Origin: Isoetes taiwanensis
Taxonomy: Eukaryota > Streptophyta > Lycopodiopsida > Isoetales > Isoetaceae
Assembly: GCA_021234155.1 (NCBI GenBank)
Contig: JAJEKV010000003.1
Location: 13,934,386-13,998,385, forward strand
Length of the DNA: 64,000 bases
Direction: 5' to 3'
Each line of letters starts with the position of its first letter. The first letter of the stretch is position 1. The notes below the pieces were generated by a model. The model was given only the letters and a program-made list of their open reading frames with translations, did no database searches and was not told where the DNA came from. This document shows, one piece after another, positions 22,331-34,309 of the stretch. A program made the position numbers and the translations under genes.

Positions 22331-23194
22331 TTTTTGCTAGTTTGGTTTAACATTATATGTTTAAAGCTGGCTTCCAAGCTGCTCTACAGGAACACAATCT
22401 TGATACAAAGGAGTATTTCAAGCCATCTGATTGTTGAGTGAAGTCATGTGTTTGGATAGCAGTATTTCTTTTGTTTGTTCAATTGAAAGGTCTATCAAGC
22501 CGTATAAGATACATCAAAACTATTTTATACCCTTTTAGCTAGTTGTAGACCGAGAGGTAGATATTCAAAATTCTCTAATTCCAATTGCACCTATACTGTG
22601 TATCTCAGTTGGAAATTGAAGGGGTTACTCGTAGCCATTAACAGAAGAATCTCTACTACATATGTGCATTTTATAAATTGCATTTCGCTGTGTATAGTTT
22701 ACAAGACAACGAGGACATGGTTCTGGTATGTTAACAGGCTTGTAAAATTCTTCTCTGCAGCCCCATGAACATGAAGTGCTTCAATATTGTACCTCAAATT
22801 TTTGCAATACTATAGAAGAAGAAGATGATGATGATGAAAGTACAGTTGCAGTATGATTGCAGTCAAGGATGAAAATTTCAACATTATATCTGATACAAAT
22901 TCAGAAAGGCTTATTGATTGCCAGAATATAGATGTTGGCTTTATGATGGTCAGTGCATAGTAGACTTTGAATGATGTGTTTTCTTAACTTATGCTTAAGA
23001 TGCTTGTCAATAACAATCTAAAACAATGTCAAATAATGGCCTTCACGTCATTATCTAAGCTAGTTTACATCACATTGAATTAAGTGTTGAGCCAATGGTT
23101 TTGGTAAAATACCTAGCCAATATTTAATTAAGAACTAAAAAAATACCACTACATGCTAAATAAACCATCAACCATGAATATAACCACCTCAACA
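22331..23194. other. Spacer with one exon-like block and a candidate Helitron 5' end
   Basis: TCTCTACTACATATG at 22650, preceded by A, looks like a plant Helitron 5' end. After AG at 22760 an open block reads PHEHEVLQYC then EEEDDDDESTV before a potential GT. Neither has independent support. Confidence 0.2.
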
Positions 23195-23308
23195 AAAAAC
23201 TACGCAAAGATTCTCTTTTGCCATTCACAAAGAAAAACTACGTAAAGATTCTCTTTTGCCATTCACAAAGAAAAACTATGTAAAGATTCTCTTTTGCCAT
23301 TCACATTC
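23195..23308. repeat. Tandem repeat, three copies of 38 bp
   Basis: AAAAACTACG-AAAGATTCTC and TTTTGCCATTCACAAAG recur with a 38-bp period; the third copy changes ACG to ATG. Confidence 0.85.
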
Positions 23309-23558
23309 AACTTGGGACGAAATTGTAATTGATTTATCGTCTCAAGTATTTTTGGTAATGAACCATATTTTTTGTGACATAAATAATGACAAATAAAAGA
23401 CCTCTGAACTTATATATTACTTTGCCCTAATTTTCCAATGCCCTTATTTTCTATAGCATCTGGCGTGCCTTTTTGCTAGTTTTTTTTTTTTATTGAAGTC
23501 TTTATGTGCGTATTATTGTTGTGAGTAATACAACTTTGGCCAAGAATGTAGAATCATA

Positions 23559-23662
23559 CATATGTAGGGTTGTCAATGATGCTAATTTTAAGTTATTGTC
23601 GAAGATGGATGTCCAGTTTATATAGGTACATATATGTAAGGTTGGTGTTTATATGCGTATTA
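23559..23662. repeat. Second copy of the Helitron subterminal block
   Basis: 104 bp from CATATGTAGGGTTGTCAATG to the TATATGCGTATT end match 12284-12387 at all but about 5 positions, in the same orientation. The hairpin terminus itself is not next to this copy. Confidence 0.75.
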
Positions 23663-23944
23663 TTGTTGTCATCAACCATGCCATCATGATCGCAAGCTAC
23701 AGTGCCTTTACCATACTATGCTTAGGATTTGCAGCGACAATGGAAGACCATGAAACGAATATGTAGCATAATAACAGGGGGTTACTTTTAGATTTTTATA
23801 CGCTTTTTCACATGGTTTTTCTATGATTTCGTTGTTGTATTCGTTGAGGTGTACTAAATAGTATTTCTAGAGTGCACCTTTTATGGGCCGTTGATTTTCG
23901 TTGGTTGGAACAATCCGAGGGTTGTTGTCTTTCTCTGCATGTGT
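23663..23944. other. AT-rich spacer
   Basis: Nothing recognised apart from loose similarity of 23790-23880 to stretches near 37380 and 43390. Confidence 0.25.
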
Positions 23945-24076
23945 TTGTGCATGAACACTACGCATGTGTATGCATGTGCATGTGCACATGCATGTGCATG
24001 TGTGTGCATGTGTATTGTGCATGTGCAAGTGCATGTGCATGTGTGCATGTGTGTGCATGTGTGCATATGCATGTGT
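23945..24076. repeat. (CATGTG)n / (TGTGCA)n microsatellite
   Basis: Runs of GTGCATGTG with CATGCA interruptions. Long cysteine/histidine-rich open frames on both strands arise only from this repeat. Confidence 0.9.
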
Positions 24077-24851
24077 ACTTGCCCTCTTGGATTCTTATTG
24101 CCGGAGTGGATTTTACTACCACAAGATGGATTTTTGCTCACACTTACAAAGGTATTTATTTTTAATGTTTCTTCGATTAGCATAATGTTTTTTTACTTAG
24201 GTATTGGTTTCTGATTCTACAATGTAGTGTTTGCAAAATCCCCTTTTGTTTCCTTCCTAAGATTTGCTGCAGATTCAAGTTTAGGCCCTCTGTTTGCTTC
24301 TAACTCTTGGATATTCCTGGCTTTCGGATTGTTCATAGCAAAAAATTAGCTTCAATCAACAAAGGGATTCTTATGCACACAACAAAGGAATTATTCCACG
24401 CCCTTTTCCATGTCACGCAGATCAGGTCAAATAGTGGCCACAAGAATGCATTTATATTGTAGGTTTGGAACTTTAATCGAACCATAAGGTGGATCATGCA
24501 TTACCTTTAAGCTAGAGATGGAGCATTCAAAATAATATGGATTGATAAACAATGGTGTCATTGTGAAAGAGAAATAGTTGTAGCGAAGTAACAATATGTA
24601 GCATAATAACGGGTTTTTTGTGTTGCAAATTTTATGACTTTCGAATAATGGGATCAATCTGCTCTATTTTTATGGTAACTTTTACTTATGTTCTATTTGT
24701 TTTATTGTCATCAAATTCAAAAAGTCACGGTGATGAAAGCCTCAAATGAATTCTAGTTTTTTCTGGTTTGAATTCTAAAATTTTTTTGTCACACCTGGGA
24801 CGTCTCTAAGGCCCCGGCAAGGGCAAAAAAAATTTTGCAACACAAACCATT
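24077..24851. other. AT-rich spacer
   Basis: No gene or element end was recognised before the inverted repeat. Confidence 0.3.
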
Positions 24852-25435
24852 AACATCCAACATGTAAAAATTAAATCCCCAACACATAACAACCAACACA
24901 TAACAACCATTGACATTAACAACCAACACATAACTACCATTGACATTAATTAACACAACCATTGGGTCCAACACATTTAAATTAAAATCCCCCTTAAACC
25001 CCCTTTGGTTTGGGTGCATATTCACACGGGGGGTGACGTAGGGCGGCGAGCCCTCATAATTGTATTTTGCATGTACGAAAACAACATCATATAGTATTCC
25101 GCTTGAAATCTTATAGTATTTTGCGAATCTTGTTATACAGTATAGCAAATTTTGTACTTGCATACCCCACAAACGAGGAACTTTACGTACGGTATAGATT
25201 AAGGAATAAGGAGTGAATATGCCTATCCAACAGCTCTCGTTGCCCGGAGTCACCCCCCGTGTGAATATGCACCCAAACCAAAGGGGGTTTAAGGGGGATT
25301 TTAATTTAAATGTGTTGGACCCAATGGTTGTGTTAATTAATGTCAATGGTAGTTATGTGTTGGTTGTTAATGTCAATGGTTGTTATGTGTTGGTTGTTAT
25401 GTGTTGGGGGATTTAATTTTTACATGTTGGATGTT
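24852..25435. repeat. Near-perfect inverted repeat, arms about 186 bp, loop about 212 bp
   Basis: The left arm (24852-25037) is the reverse complement of the right arm (25249-25435) with virtually no differences. Arms run from AACATCCAACATGTAAAAAT inward to GTCACCCCCCGTGTGAA. Each arm contains internal repeats of AACAACCAACACATAAC. The structure would fold into a long hairpin. A 185-codon frame crossing it is a by-product. A fold-back transposon or a hairpin small-RNA source are both possible; no flanking duplication was seen. Confidence 0.9.
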
Positions 25436-25980
25436 GGCCTAGATAAATCTACCTCCCGAGAATCAAGAATGACAATCACATGGTTGAGTTGGGGTTTGTG
25501 TCAGTCATATAGGCATTGCAAGTGGAGTGTCTATTGCTTGTCAATTGTCCCATCCACAAAGAAAATCAAGAAGGGAACCCCATTATTTGAGATTGGAGCA
25601 ACGCTGTCAAATTTAATCTTGTCACAATGTGCATGTATCCCTAGATATGAATGATGCATTCCATTCCACAATTTCCTATACGATAGACTAAGGATTCATC
25701 AATTTTATCGAGCCAACCATGCTAAAAATTTGCCAAGCCCGAAGACGTGAATTATATGCATTCTCAACATATTAAATGCACACGCATACTAAAGCACAAC
25801 CACCTAAGAGCATTTTGATAAATTAGTTCAAACGATAAAGTGGAAAAAAAAATACACTCATGTTATCGGTTCATGTGTGTTCCATTGGTGTAGAAAGTTA
25901 GATTACAGGCTGTAATATCCCATCATTTAAGCTTATGATGAACATAATATTGAACTTTTATTAAGCAGCATGATCGGGTG
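25436..25980. other. AT-rich spacer
   Basis: No coding or element signature recognised. Confidence 0.3.
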
Positions 25981-26090
25981 TACATGTATGTGCTTCATGT
26001 ATTCAGAGATGGCAAATATGTAAAGCATGTGGCCGTACATGTATGTGCTTCATGTATTCAGAGATGGCAAATATGTAAAGCCTGTGGCCG
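25981..26090. repeat. Tandem duplication, two copies of about 55 bp
   Basis: TACATGTATGTGCTTCATGT through GCAAATATGTAAAGC-TGTGGCCG occurs twice, with one substitution noticed. Confidence 0.85.
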
Positions 26091-26120
26091 ATGATAGCGA
26101 AGAAGCTTTGACATATTTCT

Positions 26121-26270
26121 AAGATAAGATAAGATAAGAAATTTTTACGTCCACGGGAACCCAACGGGTTATGGGACGGCACATGCAAGGGCAACAGCCC
26201 ATCTAAAACCTGGGGACTAGGCCCCATCACCAAACACAATAACCAAATAATAAAAGGCTACCAAGAATAA
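26121..26270 (-). mobile_element. LINE 3' end fragment with (TTATC)n tail
   Basis: On the minus strand, a CCCATAACCCGTTGGGTTCC block and CGTGGACGTAAAAATT precede CTTATCTTATCTTATC (26141-26121). It is closely related to the 3' ends at 17777 and 50847. Another AAGATAAGATAA stretch at about 26265 may be the target-site side. Confidence 0.55.
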
Positions 26271-29059
26271 GATAAGATAATGCTAATGTTAGTGGTAAAT
26301 TTATGTTAGTGATAATGCTAATGTTAGTGCAACCTAAATAGTTACACTTTAGTGTGGCTTAAGATGGTGACTTGGAAAATCAACTGTATTTGTCGACTAT
26401 AAATGGTGCCTTTGAAAATCAACTATATTTTCGTGTTTGCTTGTCTATAATAAATGGTACGTGTTCTTGTAGTTACATATACAAAAGAATGGTCTCGAAA
26501 AACTTTTGCCATTAGGATAGTTCAGCTGATGGTCACTGCAGTTACATAAAACTCCAACATATAATTGTTTGGCCATAGAGGACAATCATAATCCCCTTTC
26601 ATTCGTGGTGTTGCATGGTCTCTAGACTCTACAACCATAACACACAATGCGCAAGGGATCAGATGCTAATAAAGTTGTAGTATGCTTTTAGGAATATAAG
26701 TTGGTTTCAAGGCTTCATTACATAAAAAATGAGTCACGATGCACTCTAGTTTGCATTCATGTTAAGCAAGTTTTGACATAGGGTTGGTTTAAAGATGAAA
26801 AGCCAAAAACGAAATAACTTTGAGACAAAAATCTTACCCAAAGGGTAGATCTGTAAGCCAGGCAGTGAACAGAATTTAGACATTTTTCTTACAGCCCATA
26901 CCATTTCTTTTCTTGAGCAAGAAAAGTAAAAAACCCGAGGCTATGACGGCTGTACTATAGCAAAAATATCTAAGTGGGTAAATTGATTCTATCCATGCAG
27001 ACAAAGCATAATCTTTTAAGGAAAAAAAGGGGAGTTGCCAAGCAATGAAATCGATGTACCTGCATCCACTGCTGTTGCCAGCAGGCCTGATAAACATGTA
27101 AGCTCCTGATCAGAGTTTAGGGCAATGCCATACTTCTATGCTGTTAAGATCACCCAGTGCATCTGCATTCAATCGGGTGGCACATATGTAATTATCAGAA
27201 ATGAATCATTTATTGGAAAACTACTACTATCTTGCTCTCCACATGTTCTCCATGTCGACCAGATCTTCCACGCCCAAATAATACGAAGGACATGACACGT
27301 TGTTAGTTTTTTGAAACAGTCCTGCTTTTCTATTGTAGTAAGCATATACAGTCAATAGAATGCCCAAGAAAAATTCAACGCATTGCAACACATAGGCAAA
27401 GTTGCAAAATTCCCAACCCTGAACTTTCAGTGGTCTCCATATCTGCAAAGTCCTGGTTATACTGCAAAATGGTGGTTGCTAAAAGAATGGGTCTGAAGGC
27501 ACAATGACTTTTAAGAAACTCCATGGCTAGAAAATTGTGCAAGATCCACTAACCCGACATGAAAAATATCCGATGGTTAGGAAGGGATAATTAGAAGGAC
27601 CATAGATGCTTCCATGGTGTGTCTATATGTGTCATGCTTCAACTTCTTCATATCTGCAACAGAAGGATGAAATCAAACTGGAAAAGGATGCAGTAAAACT
27701 AAATGAAAGAAATTGACACCCATCATTTGTTGCTCATGTACAACTACCTTTGCAATGCATACAATTGCATCGAACGTAAGAAAAGCATAAAAGCTTAACT
27801 TATGGTAAAGAAGACTCTTACGTTGATTCATAGCTTGGAGCAATAGTTTTGAGTTTCGCTTGAAAGCTAAGATATAATGCAAAGCGATCTTCAAAAAACC
27901 TTACAAAATGCTTTGATTAGAAGTACAATACATGCGAATTTTGAAAGTAAATGAAGACATAGAAGTTGTTTTAATGTGCAGAGATATTAGTTCCTTAAAA
28001 ATAATGTTGTCTCTGGATGCCGTAGGGAATCAGGAACACATTTATCAGGAACACATTTATCTGGGAAGCTACCATTATCTGCATTTGTGCTTGACTAAAA
28101 CCTGTAGAAAGTTGATGCCAGAGGAAAGAAAATGCTTAACTTTTTAAGTAAAGCAGAGTACTGGAGCTCGATGGGGAACCGGTTGGGTCATGGAGCTGCA
28201 GCTCAATATCTGAACAATTCCAGTTTCCATAACATCATTAATTAGCAAGCATGCTTTAGATATGGCACAAAAAACATGAATTGACACTATGGTGAAAGTA
28301 ATGTGATCCTAATAAGACACCCTAACAACACACGATCTTCATTTGAAGACGATATTTGCTTGTCGTTATATGGTCTCAATCTGCAAGAGTAATAGTCAAA
28401 AAGGCTCTTCCCAAGCAATCCGCGTTTCAGTGGAACAAACATACCTTCAAACAATTACTATATACATTGGAGTCCAATGGATAACACTCCCAACACTGGT
28501 GCCAATTTGCTTATCAAATTGTCTCCATCAGTTGCCAAAATTATAAGAATGTGTATCCATTCCTGTACAGTCTTTCTAAGAATAATCAAATGGTCTGTGC
28601 ATATCATTTTCTCAGGGCTGTACCCATGCTTGCTGGACCACTATCACTTGCTAAACATATTATCACGGCCAATGTAACATAATATAAGACCATCATCATC
28701 AAAGAAATAATCATGAGCAAACACACCCTTAATACTGTTACATAAGAGATGCTCATTGAAGGCAACAATGATCCACAACATGACGGCAAGTAACTGCATC
28801 AAAATGGCTGCTATTCTGCTGCCAGTAAGTTAGAACATCAAAATCGAGGATATAAACTTGTCGATTCTCAGTTAAAGCATCATGTTTGCACATGGGATTC
28901 TAAAATGCTAGACATGCTTGCCATTTAGCATCTGCTTATTACAAAAGAAAAAATATACCTTCAAACAATTACTGCATGGAGTCCAATGAATTTGTGAGCT
29001 TGTTATCTTCTCGAGCAAAATCAAAATCAATAGCACTCAAGAAATGGATGGCTAGACCT
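26271..29059. other. AT-rich region with isolated exon-like pieces
   Basis: Minus-strand open stretches (26876-27097, 27227-27448) contain hydrophobic helices but no recognised domain. Related TTCAAACAATTACT-TATACATTG-type phrases at about 28447 and 28962 suggest a duplicated segment. No complete gene could be built. Confidence 0.25.
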
Positions 29060-29345
29060 GAAGATTAGATAGTTACCTGGTCAATTACTTCTGAGGGCCT
29101 GTCTTCATCAATCGATCTCACTAAATCTACACTTTCCAACAGGTCCGTTATTCATAATACAACAGAGACTTGAAGATTAGATAGTTACCTGGTCAATTAC
29201 TTCTGAGGGCCTGTCTTCATCAATCAATCTCATTAAATCTACACTTTCCAACACGTCCGTTGTCCAAATCTTTTCAAAATCTTACCCTAAGGTAACAGCC
29301 TTTTTGAGTATGACAATATCGCTCTCTACTTTGCCCCTTTCATCC
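29060..29345 (-). pseudogene. Unrecognised gene fragment with a duplicated exon-like block
   Basis: A 112-bp segment is tandemly duplicated (from 29060 and 29172). On the minus strand each copy reads an open block ending RPSEVIDQ followed by GT (donors at 29076 and 29188). The upstream copy reads IWTTDVLESVDLMRLIDEDR and the downstream one LLESVDLVRSIDEDR. A further block (about 29285-29343) after AG reads DERGKVESDIVILKKAVTLG. Splice-like borders and preserved reading suggest real exons, but the family is unknown to me and no complete gene is present. Confidence 0.4.
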
Positions 29346-30582
29346 TGCACATAATAATCCTGCTCATAACAATAAAATAACCTTTATAAGCAACTTACAG
29401 CTAGTCACAACAAAAAAAATAGATTAAAGCTAGCTCTTATACATTATGGAGTAATATTAATCAACTAATTCAGTGAAGGCAATATAATTACAGTATATCT
29501 ACATATGTGCCTACCGTGCTATGTTAAGAGCACAGTAGATGCAAACCAATTTGTGTGATTAAGCAAAGCCTATCCTATGAAGAGCTCACTATTCTTGATA
29601 TTATCTAAATACTTGGAAGACCTTTGCAGGAGCATGCTTGCAAAGTGAATCATAAAGCTCCAAAAGAATCAGATGGGGAGGACTAAGTAAAGAATCAAGA
29701 TATAATCCTAATGCATAACACAACCAAAAACGTGCTTTTGAAAGTGCTTTCTTCATGCATCAAAAATGTACGACACCGGCTATTTGGAAGCATAGTTGAA
29801 GCGGCCATCTCTGCTCACAAAAAGAAGTTGACCTCATGCTTCAAACTCGGCATTTGAAAGAGACAGGCCAAAGCTTTTTATCTGATGCTTCAAATCCGAC
29901 ACTGGACAACACAGACTATCGGTAAATCTAACCTTATTGGAGTCGATGATGAGGTGGCCTACCTGCCATGCAGAACTGAATGACCTCCCTCTTCAGCGGA
30001 TAAGCTCCAGCCAAGCCAAAAGACAAATAAATTCGCAAAGCAATTTGATTTTTGGATTACTCGAGTTTTTTTTCCGGCGTCTGAAATCCTCAAAATCTTA
30101 GGAAATCGATTTAGAAAAAAATCCAAAAAAGTTTTCCTCCATGCCGGAAATTCCCAAATTAACAAGATTGATGTTGTATAAGCACAAAATGAACTAAACC
30201 ATAAGGCAAGCTTGGGGTGGCGATAGGCAACTGACTATTGTTTTTATGTAATCCTTTGCATCGTCTTTGGGAGTACATCTAACGTTGTGATTCTATTTAT
30301 GAGAAAATGAACCTCCAATCACGCAAGATTTTGCTCATGAATCTAACCCTAAAACAACCATACATTTGATTATAGGTATGTTCACTTTAATCTTTCATGT
30401 TGCATTTTATGAGGATAGCTCAATTTATGAGAAATGAACCTTCAATCACACAAGTTTTTCATTTTTTTGTTAGTGCATCATTCCAATTATAATGATAAAA
30501 AGAAAGAAAAAAGTATGAAACGCCCTTATGTTTGGCGAATTTCACCAGATGCAACTGAGTTTCGATCATTTCATCTAATGCC
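29346..30582. other. AT-rich spacer
   Basis: No gene or element end recognised. Confidence 0.3.
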
Positions 30583-30662
30583 CTATTCTATTCTATCATA
30601 TCCCATCCTATCCTATCCCATCCCATCCCATCCCATCCCATCCCATCCTATCCTATTCTATT
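30583..30662. repeat. (ATCCC/ATCCT)n pentanucleotide microsatellite
   Basis: Runs of CTATTCTAT, ATCCTATCC and CCCATCCCATCCC. The 118-codon frame crossing it is a by-product. Confidence 0.9.
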
Positions 30663-31073
30663 CTTCAAATGTTAAAAGTTCCAAAATTCACAAAATACTT
30701 TTGCAATATAGAATCGTGAGCAAAATCGACTTGTGGTTCAAATTCTTCAAAACCGCACTGTCAGCAAAATCGACCTCTGAGCAAAATTAATGGCAGCAAA
30801 ACCGATTTAGAAGAAATTCGATATTGCAAAATCCTATGAGCAAAATCGACCTTTGAGCAAAATCGGTGGCAGCAAAATGATTGAGAAGCAATTTGATGGA
30901 GCAGAATGAATTTTGGTGCCTTTCTCTTTTCTTTGAGGAATCATGCAGATAAATAGGCGATGATTTAAAAAGGGCGCAAAAAATATCCGTTGAAAAGGGG
31001 CATTCTGTTGAATACAAAAAACTGAAGATCATTTTGTAAAACTTGAAGTTTTACAGAAGGATATACATTGACC
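30663..31073. other. AT-rich spacer with short internal repeats
   Basis: GAGCAAAATCGACCT and GCAGCAAAA phrases recur between 30717 and 30890. Nothing else recognised. Confidence 0.35.
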
Positions 31074-31082
31074 AAGGGCATT

Positions 31083-32440
31083 TGATGAAATGATCAAAAC
31101 TCAATGGCATTTGGCGAAGGGGAAGGTGCAGGTAGAGCGGCAAGGTTAGGCGGCGTCTTGTCGCCTCTCCAAATCGGCATTGCTACGGTGGTGAGTGATC
31201 TTTCTATGTTCTTTGGAGCCAGGCAGGAGATCCTTATGGCGCTTTGGCATGGCTGGTTAAAGATGATGCAGTTTTCTTCAAGGTTTGCTTATGCTGCAAA
31301 TAGAACCAGTTTCTTGCAGAGTTCAAGAGGTCTTTAGTATGTCTTGGATCTGGGTCGACCGAGGAGCATGTTTTCTTTGCAGGACAAAATCTTCTTTGAG
31401 TCCTCCGTGTATATCTATTTTGGAAGCAGGTCTGGCATCGTAGGTTCAGGTCTGGCATCGTAGGTTCTTCCTTTATCTTTCACACTCTTTTACTGGCAAA
31501 GAGTTTCAGATTGTATCTGCAAACTGAAGAGGACATGGTATCTTATCCCTCTAGATTTCTTGAATTCTATATGCAGTCTATCTTTGTCATGAAGGTTGCA
31601 TATTGCAATCTTGAGTAAGAAAGAAATTTCTCAAGAATGCGGTAATGTTGGAGATTATTTTTATTTAAGTCTACTTAGGGATGAGCTTCTAGAGAATGGG
31701 CTTCTTAATAAAAGGTTCTATGTCAGCTTTGCAATCTTGAGAATTCTCTGGGCACCTCAAGTTTGTTTTATTCAGGTTAGTTCTTTGACAGATTGGATTT
31801 ACAGAAATGGATTGAGATGATAATGCCGAGCTAGGGACATCCAAATGCGGAGATATATTATGCACCGGGCTTTTGCGAGAGGAGTTTGGCGGCTGGGCTT
31901 GTTCTAAGTCTATCCAACTTTAGGATGACCGTATTTTCCAAACAATGCAGCATTTGCATCAAGATCCTTCTTTCGTTAACTTGTCTATAGACGGATGCGG
32001 ATCTTAGAGGGCGGTGAGCATGCATGAATTGCAATCTTGCGTAATCCCAACAATGCAGCATTTGCATCAAGATCCTTCTTTGGTTAACTTGTCTATAGAC
32101 AGATGCGGATCTTAGAGGGCGGTGAGCAGTGGCAGCTCTTTGGAACAATGTGGCAGGCTTTTCTACAAAAACATGTCCCTTTATCTGGTATATTTTCTGT
32201 TATTTCTGAAAGCTCTTGTGCTTAATTTTATTGCCATAAAAGGGCTATCTGATCTGTTAAAATATTTCCAACTTAACTCTCAAAGGAGTTCTGAATAAAC
32301 ATAGCTTCTAGGAAGCGAAGATGTTGAGGTATGCTCCTGTAGTAACTTCCCATATTGTTGATGCATGTACTATTTTATTCCAATAATATAAAAATGGCAC
32401 CTTCATGGTGTCTCCTTACCTTCAAAAAAAAAATATATAT
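31083..32440 (+). mobile_element. 5'-truncated LINE with 3' A-rich tail and 9-bp target-site duplication
   Basis: AAGGGCATT occurs at 31074-31082 and again at 32441-32449, immediately after an A-rich tail (32424-32440). The 3' end ATAAAAATGGCACCTTCATG then GTGTCTCCTTACC and poly(A) resembles plant L1 3' ends. The body has only degenerate coding text, interrupted in every frame. An internal tandem duplication (about 31935-32032 and 32047-32131) carries GCAGCATTTGCATCAAGATC twice. Confidence 0.75.
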
Positions 32441-32449
32441 AAGGGCATT

Positions 32450-34304
32450 ACATAGTTTTCCCCTAAAAAGAAAGATGTGATATTAAAATTTAATTCTATT
32501 TATTTTTGTTGAGATAGATACTCGATTATCACAATATTAGAAAGCATATTATGGGGTTTTAAAGTTTCCATTGGCAAATAGATTTCAAAGGAAGAAAGAG
32601 GAAAATTGCTCACTTTGAATCTTTGGAGGAGATGACATAGTCCATGTGTTCCAAACTTTGGTCCAAGGTTGTGCAACCAATCATGTAAATAGGTTTTGAA
32701 GGAAGTAATGTTGAAAATAAAACAAGGTGGTGTGCACGGAGGGTTGCTCTCCAGTAGACCCGGGAGCAGCATTGGGAAAACCTTTTTCCTCCCATCGGAA
32801 AATTTTCTGTAGTTTTCTCACTGAATCGGAAATTATAATTTTGAATCGGATCGTTCCTGCAAAACTAAATTCACAACCAGATCCTACTTCAAAGAATGGG
32901 AACAGATTTAATCATTATCTGTATTTTAAATGGGTCTTAAAAACTCTAATAGTGCAGTAGCAACAGTGGCTTAATTTGAATGTTTTCTAAGACAAGATAC
33001 AAAAGAGGGATAAAAAAAATACAGAGGGAGAAATTACCTTTGCTTTGAGACAGTAAAAGGACGATTGATTCTTACTGTACTGTAGTTGCAGCCCTAAAGA
33101 AGACTACTATTGCTCTTCATGAAGCTTGCTGGGCGACCTGAGTGAGTTATCTTAAGTTCGTTTCTCCATCTCCATTTCCATCATTTTTATCCTACTGAAG
33201 TTCGAGTTCCGTGGGCTTCTTGCCGTGAAGGGGCATAATTTTTGTTGTTTTCTGTGTTCTGTAGCTTGAGTCTGGTATCAACCTTGAACTACGACGGTGA
33301 TATCAGGCTTGCTCTGTAAATCGTTTAATGCATCCATGATACTGATTAATCAGATCATTAGATCGAGTGGGAGTTATGCAGATCGAGTTGGAGTTATGCA
33401 TTCACAACCCTGCTTGGTTGAATCACATCGATTTAGAACTCCAAAACAAAACAAAGAAATGGAGCAGAGCAGACGCCAAACCTAGTTGCCACACAGTGCT
33501 TGATCGAATTTTTGAGTCTGGTACTCTGATTGTTGAACGAACCCATGCAGAGCAAATATACAGAGATAAAAAGAATTTTGTTTTCCCCTTTTTTAGTTTG
33601 CATTAAATTTTTGCAGCAGGTTAAAGTTTTGCAGCGGGATTGCGGGAAATGAGATGAGCACTTCGATTTGTTACAAGCCTGAGACAAATTTGTTGCTACA
33701 GTAGTATCACGCTACTAGTAAGTGCCGATTTATGATAGCTCAATCGACAATATTCTGGAAATCCCTTTTTTTCTTCCGGAAGGTGTTCCGCCACTTTGCC
33801 ACACTGGAAGGCAAGTTGGCAATTCAAAACGGCATATTTGCCTCTGCCCCGGAGTTTCCCTAACGCTGCCCAAGAGTGTATTTGCATGTTTGTTTTTTTT
33901 TTTGCCATTTTTTGTTGATTGACATGTGACATTGGTTTATGTAAAAATAAATGAACTTGCTTTTATTGATTTAGAGACAAGTTTTTTAGAAATTGAAGGG
34001 ATTGTTTGTTAAACTTGTTGTTTTACTCTAGATTCTTAAGGTTAACCTTTCATGGCCAGACTACATTAACATCTACATAGGCTACGATGGCATTTTAGAT
34101 TGCAGAGGACACGAGCTGCTTTCTATCTCAATTATGGTTCTCAAATGATGATTTAGTTGCCACACTTAGAAATCAAGCACATGTTCTGGAGGAGAGTAAG
34201 GTAGATCTCTTACTACTAGGCATTTTCCTCGTTCCACAATTCCTCGCCTCTTTGTTTCTTGTCGGGTCGATCTAATAATATATTTTTTATGTCACACTGC
34301 GTTT
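32450..34304. other. AT-rich spacer
   Basis: Several 60-90 codon frames but no domain. A poly(T) run at 33891-33903 and a 20-bp duplication (GATCGAGT-GGAGTTATGCA near 33362 and 33382) were noticed. Confidence 0.3.
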
Positions 34305-34309
34305 GAATA

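Noticed and set aside
23867-24214. Overlapping Cys/His-rich frames on both strands
   Set aside because: They are translations of a CATGTG microsatellite.
24789-25346. 185-codon minus-strand open frame
   Set aside because: It runs through the inverted repeat; the same peptide appears on the other strand from the other arm, and no domain is present.
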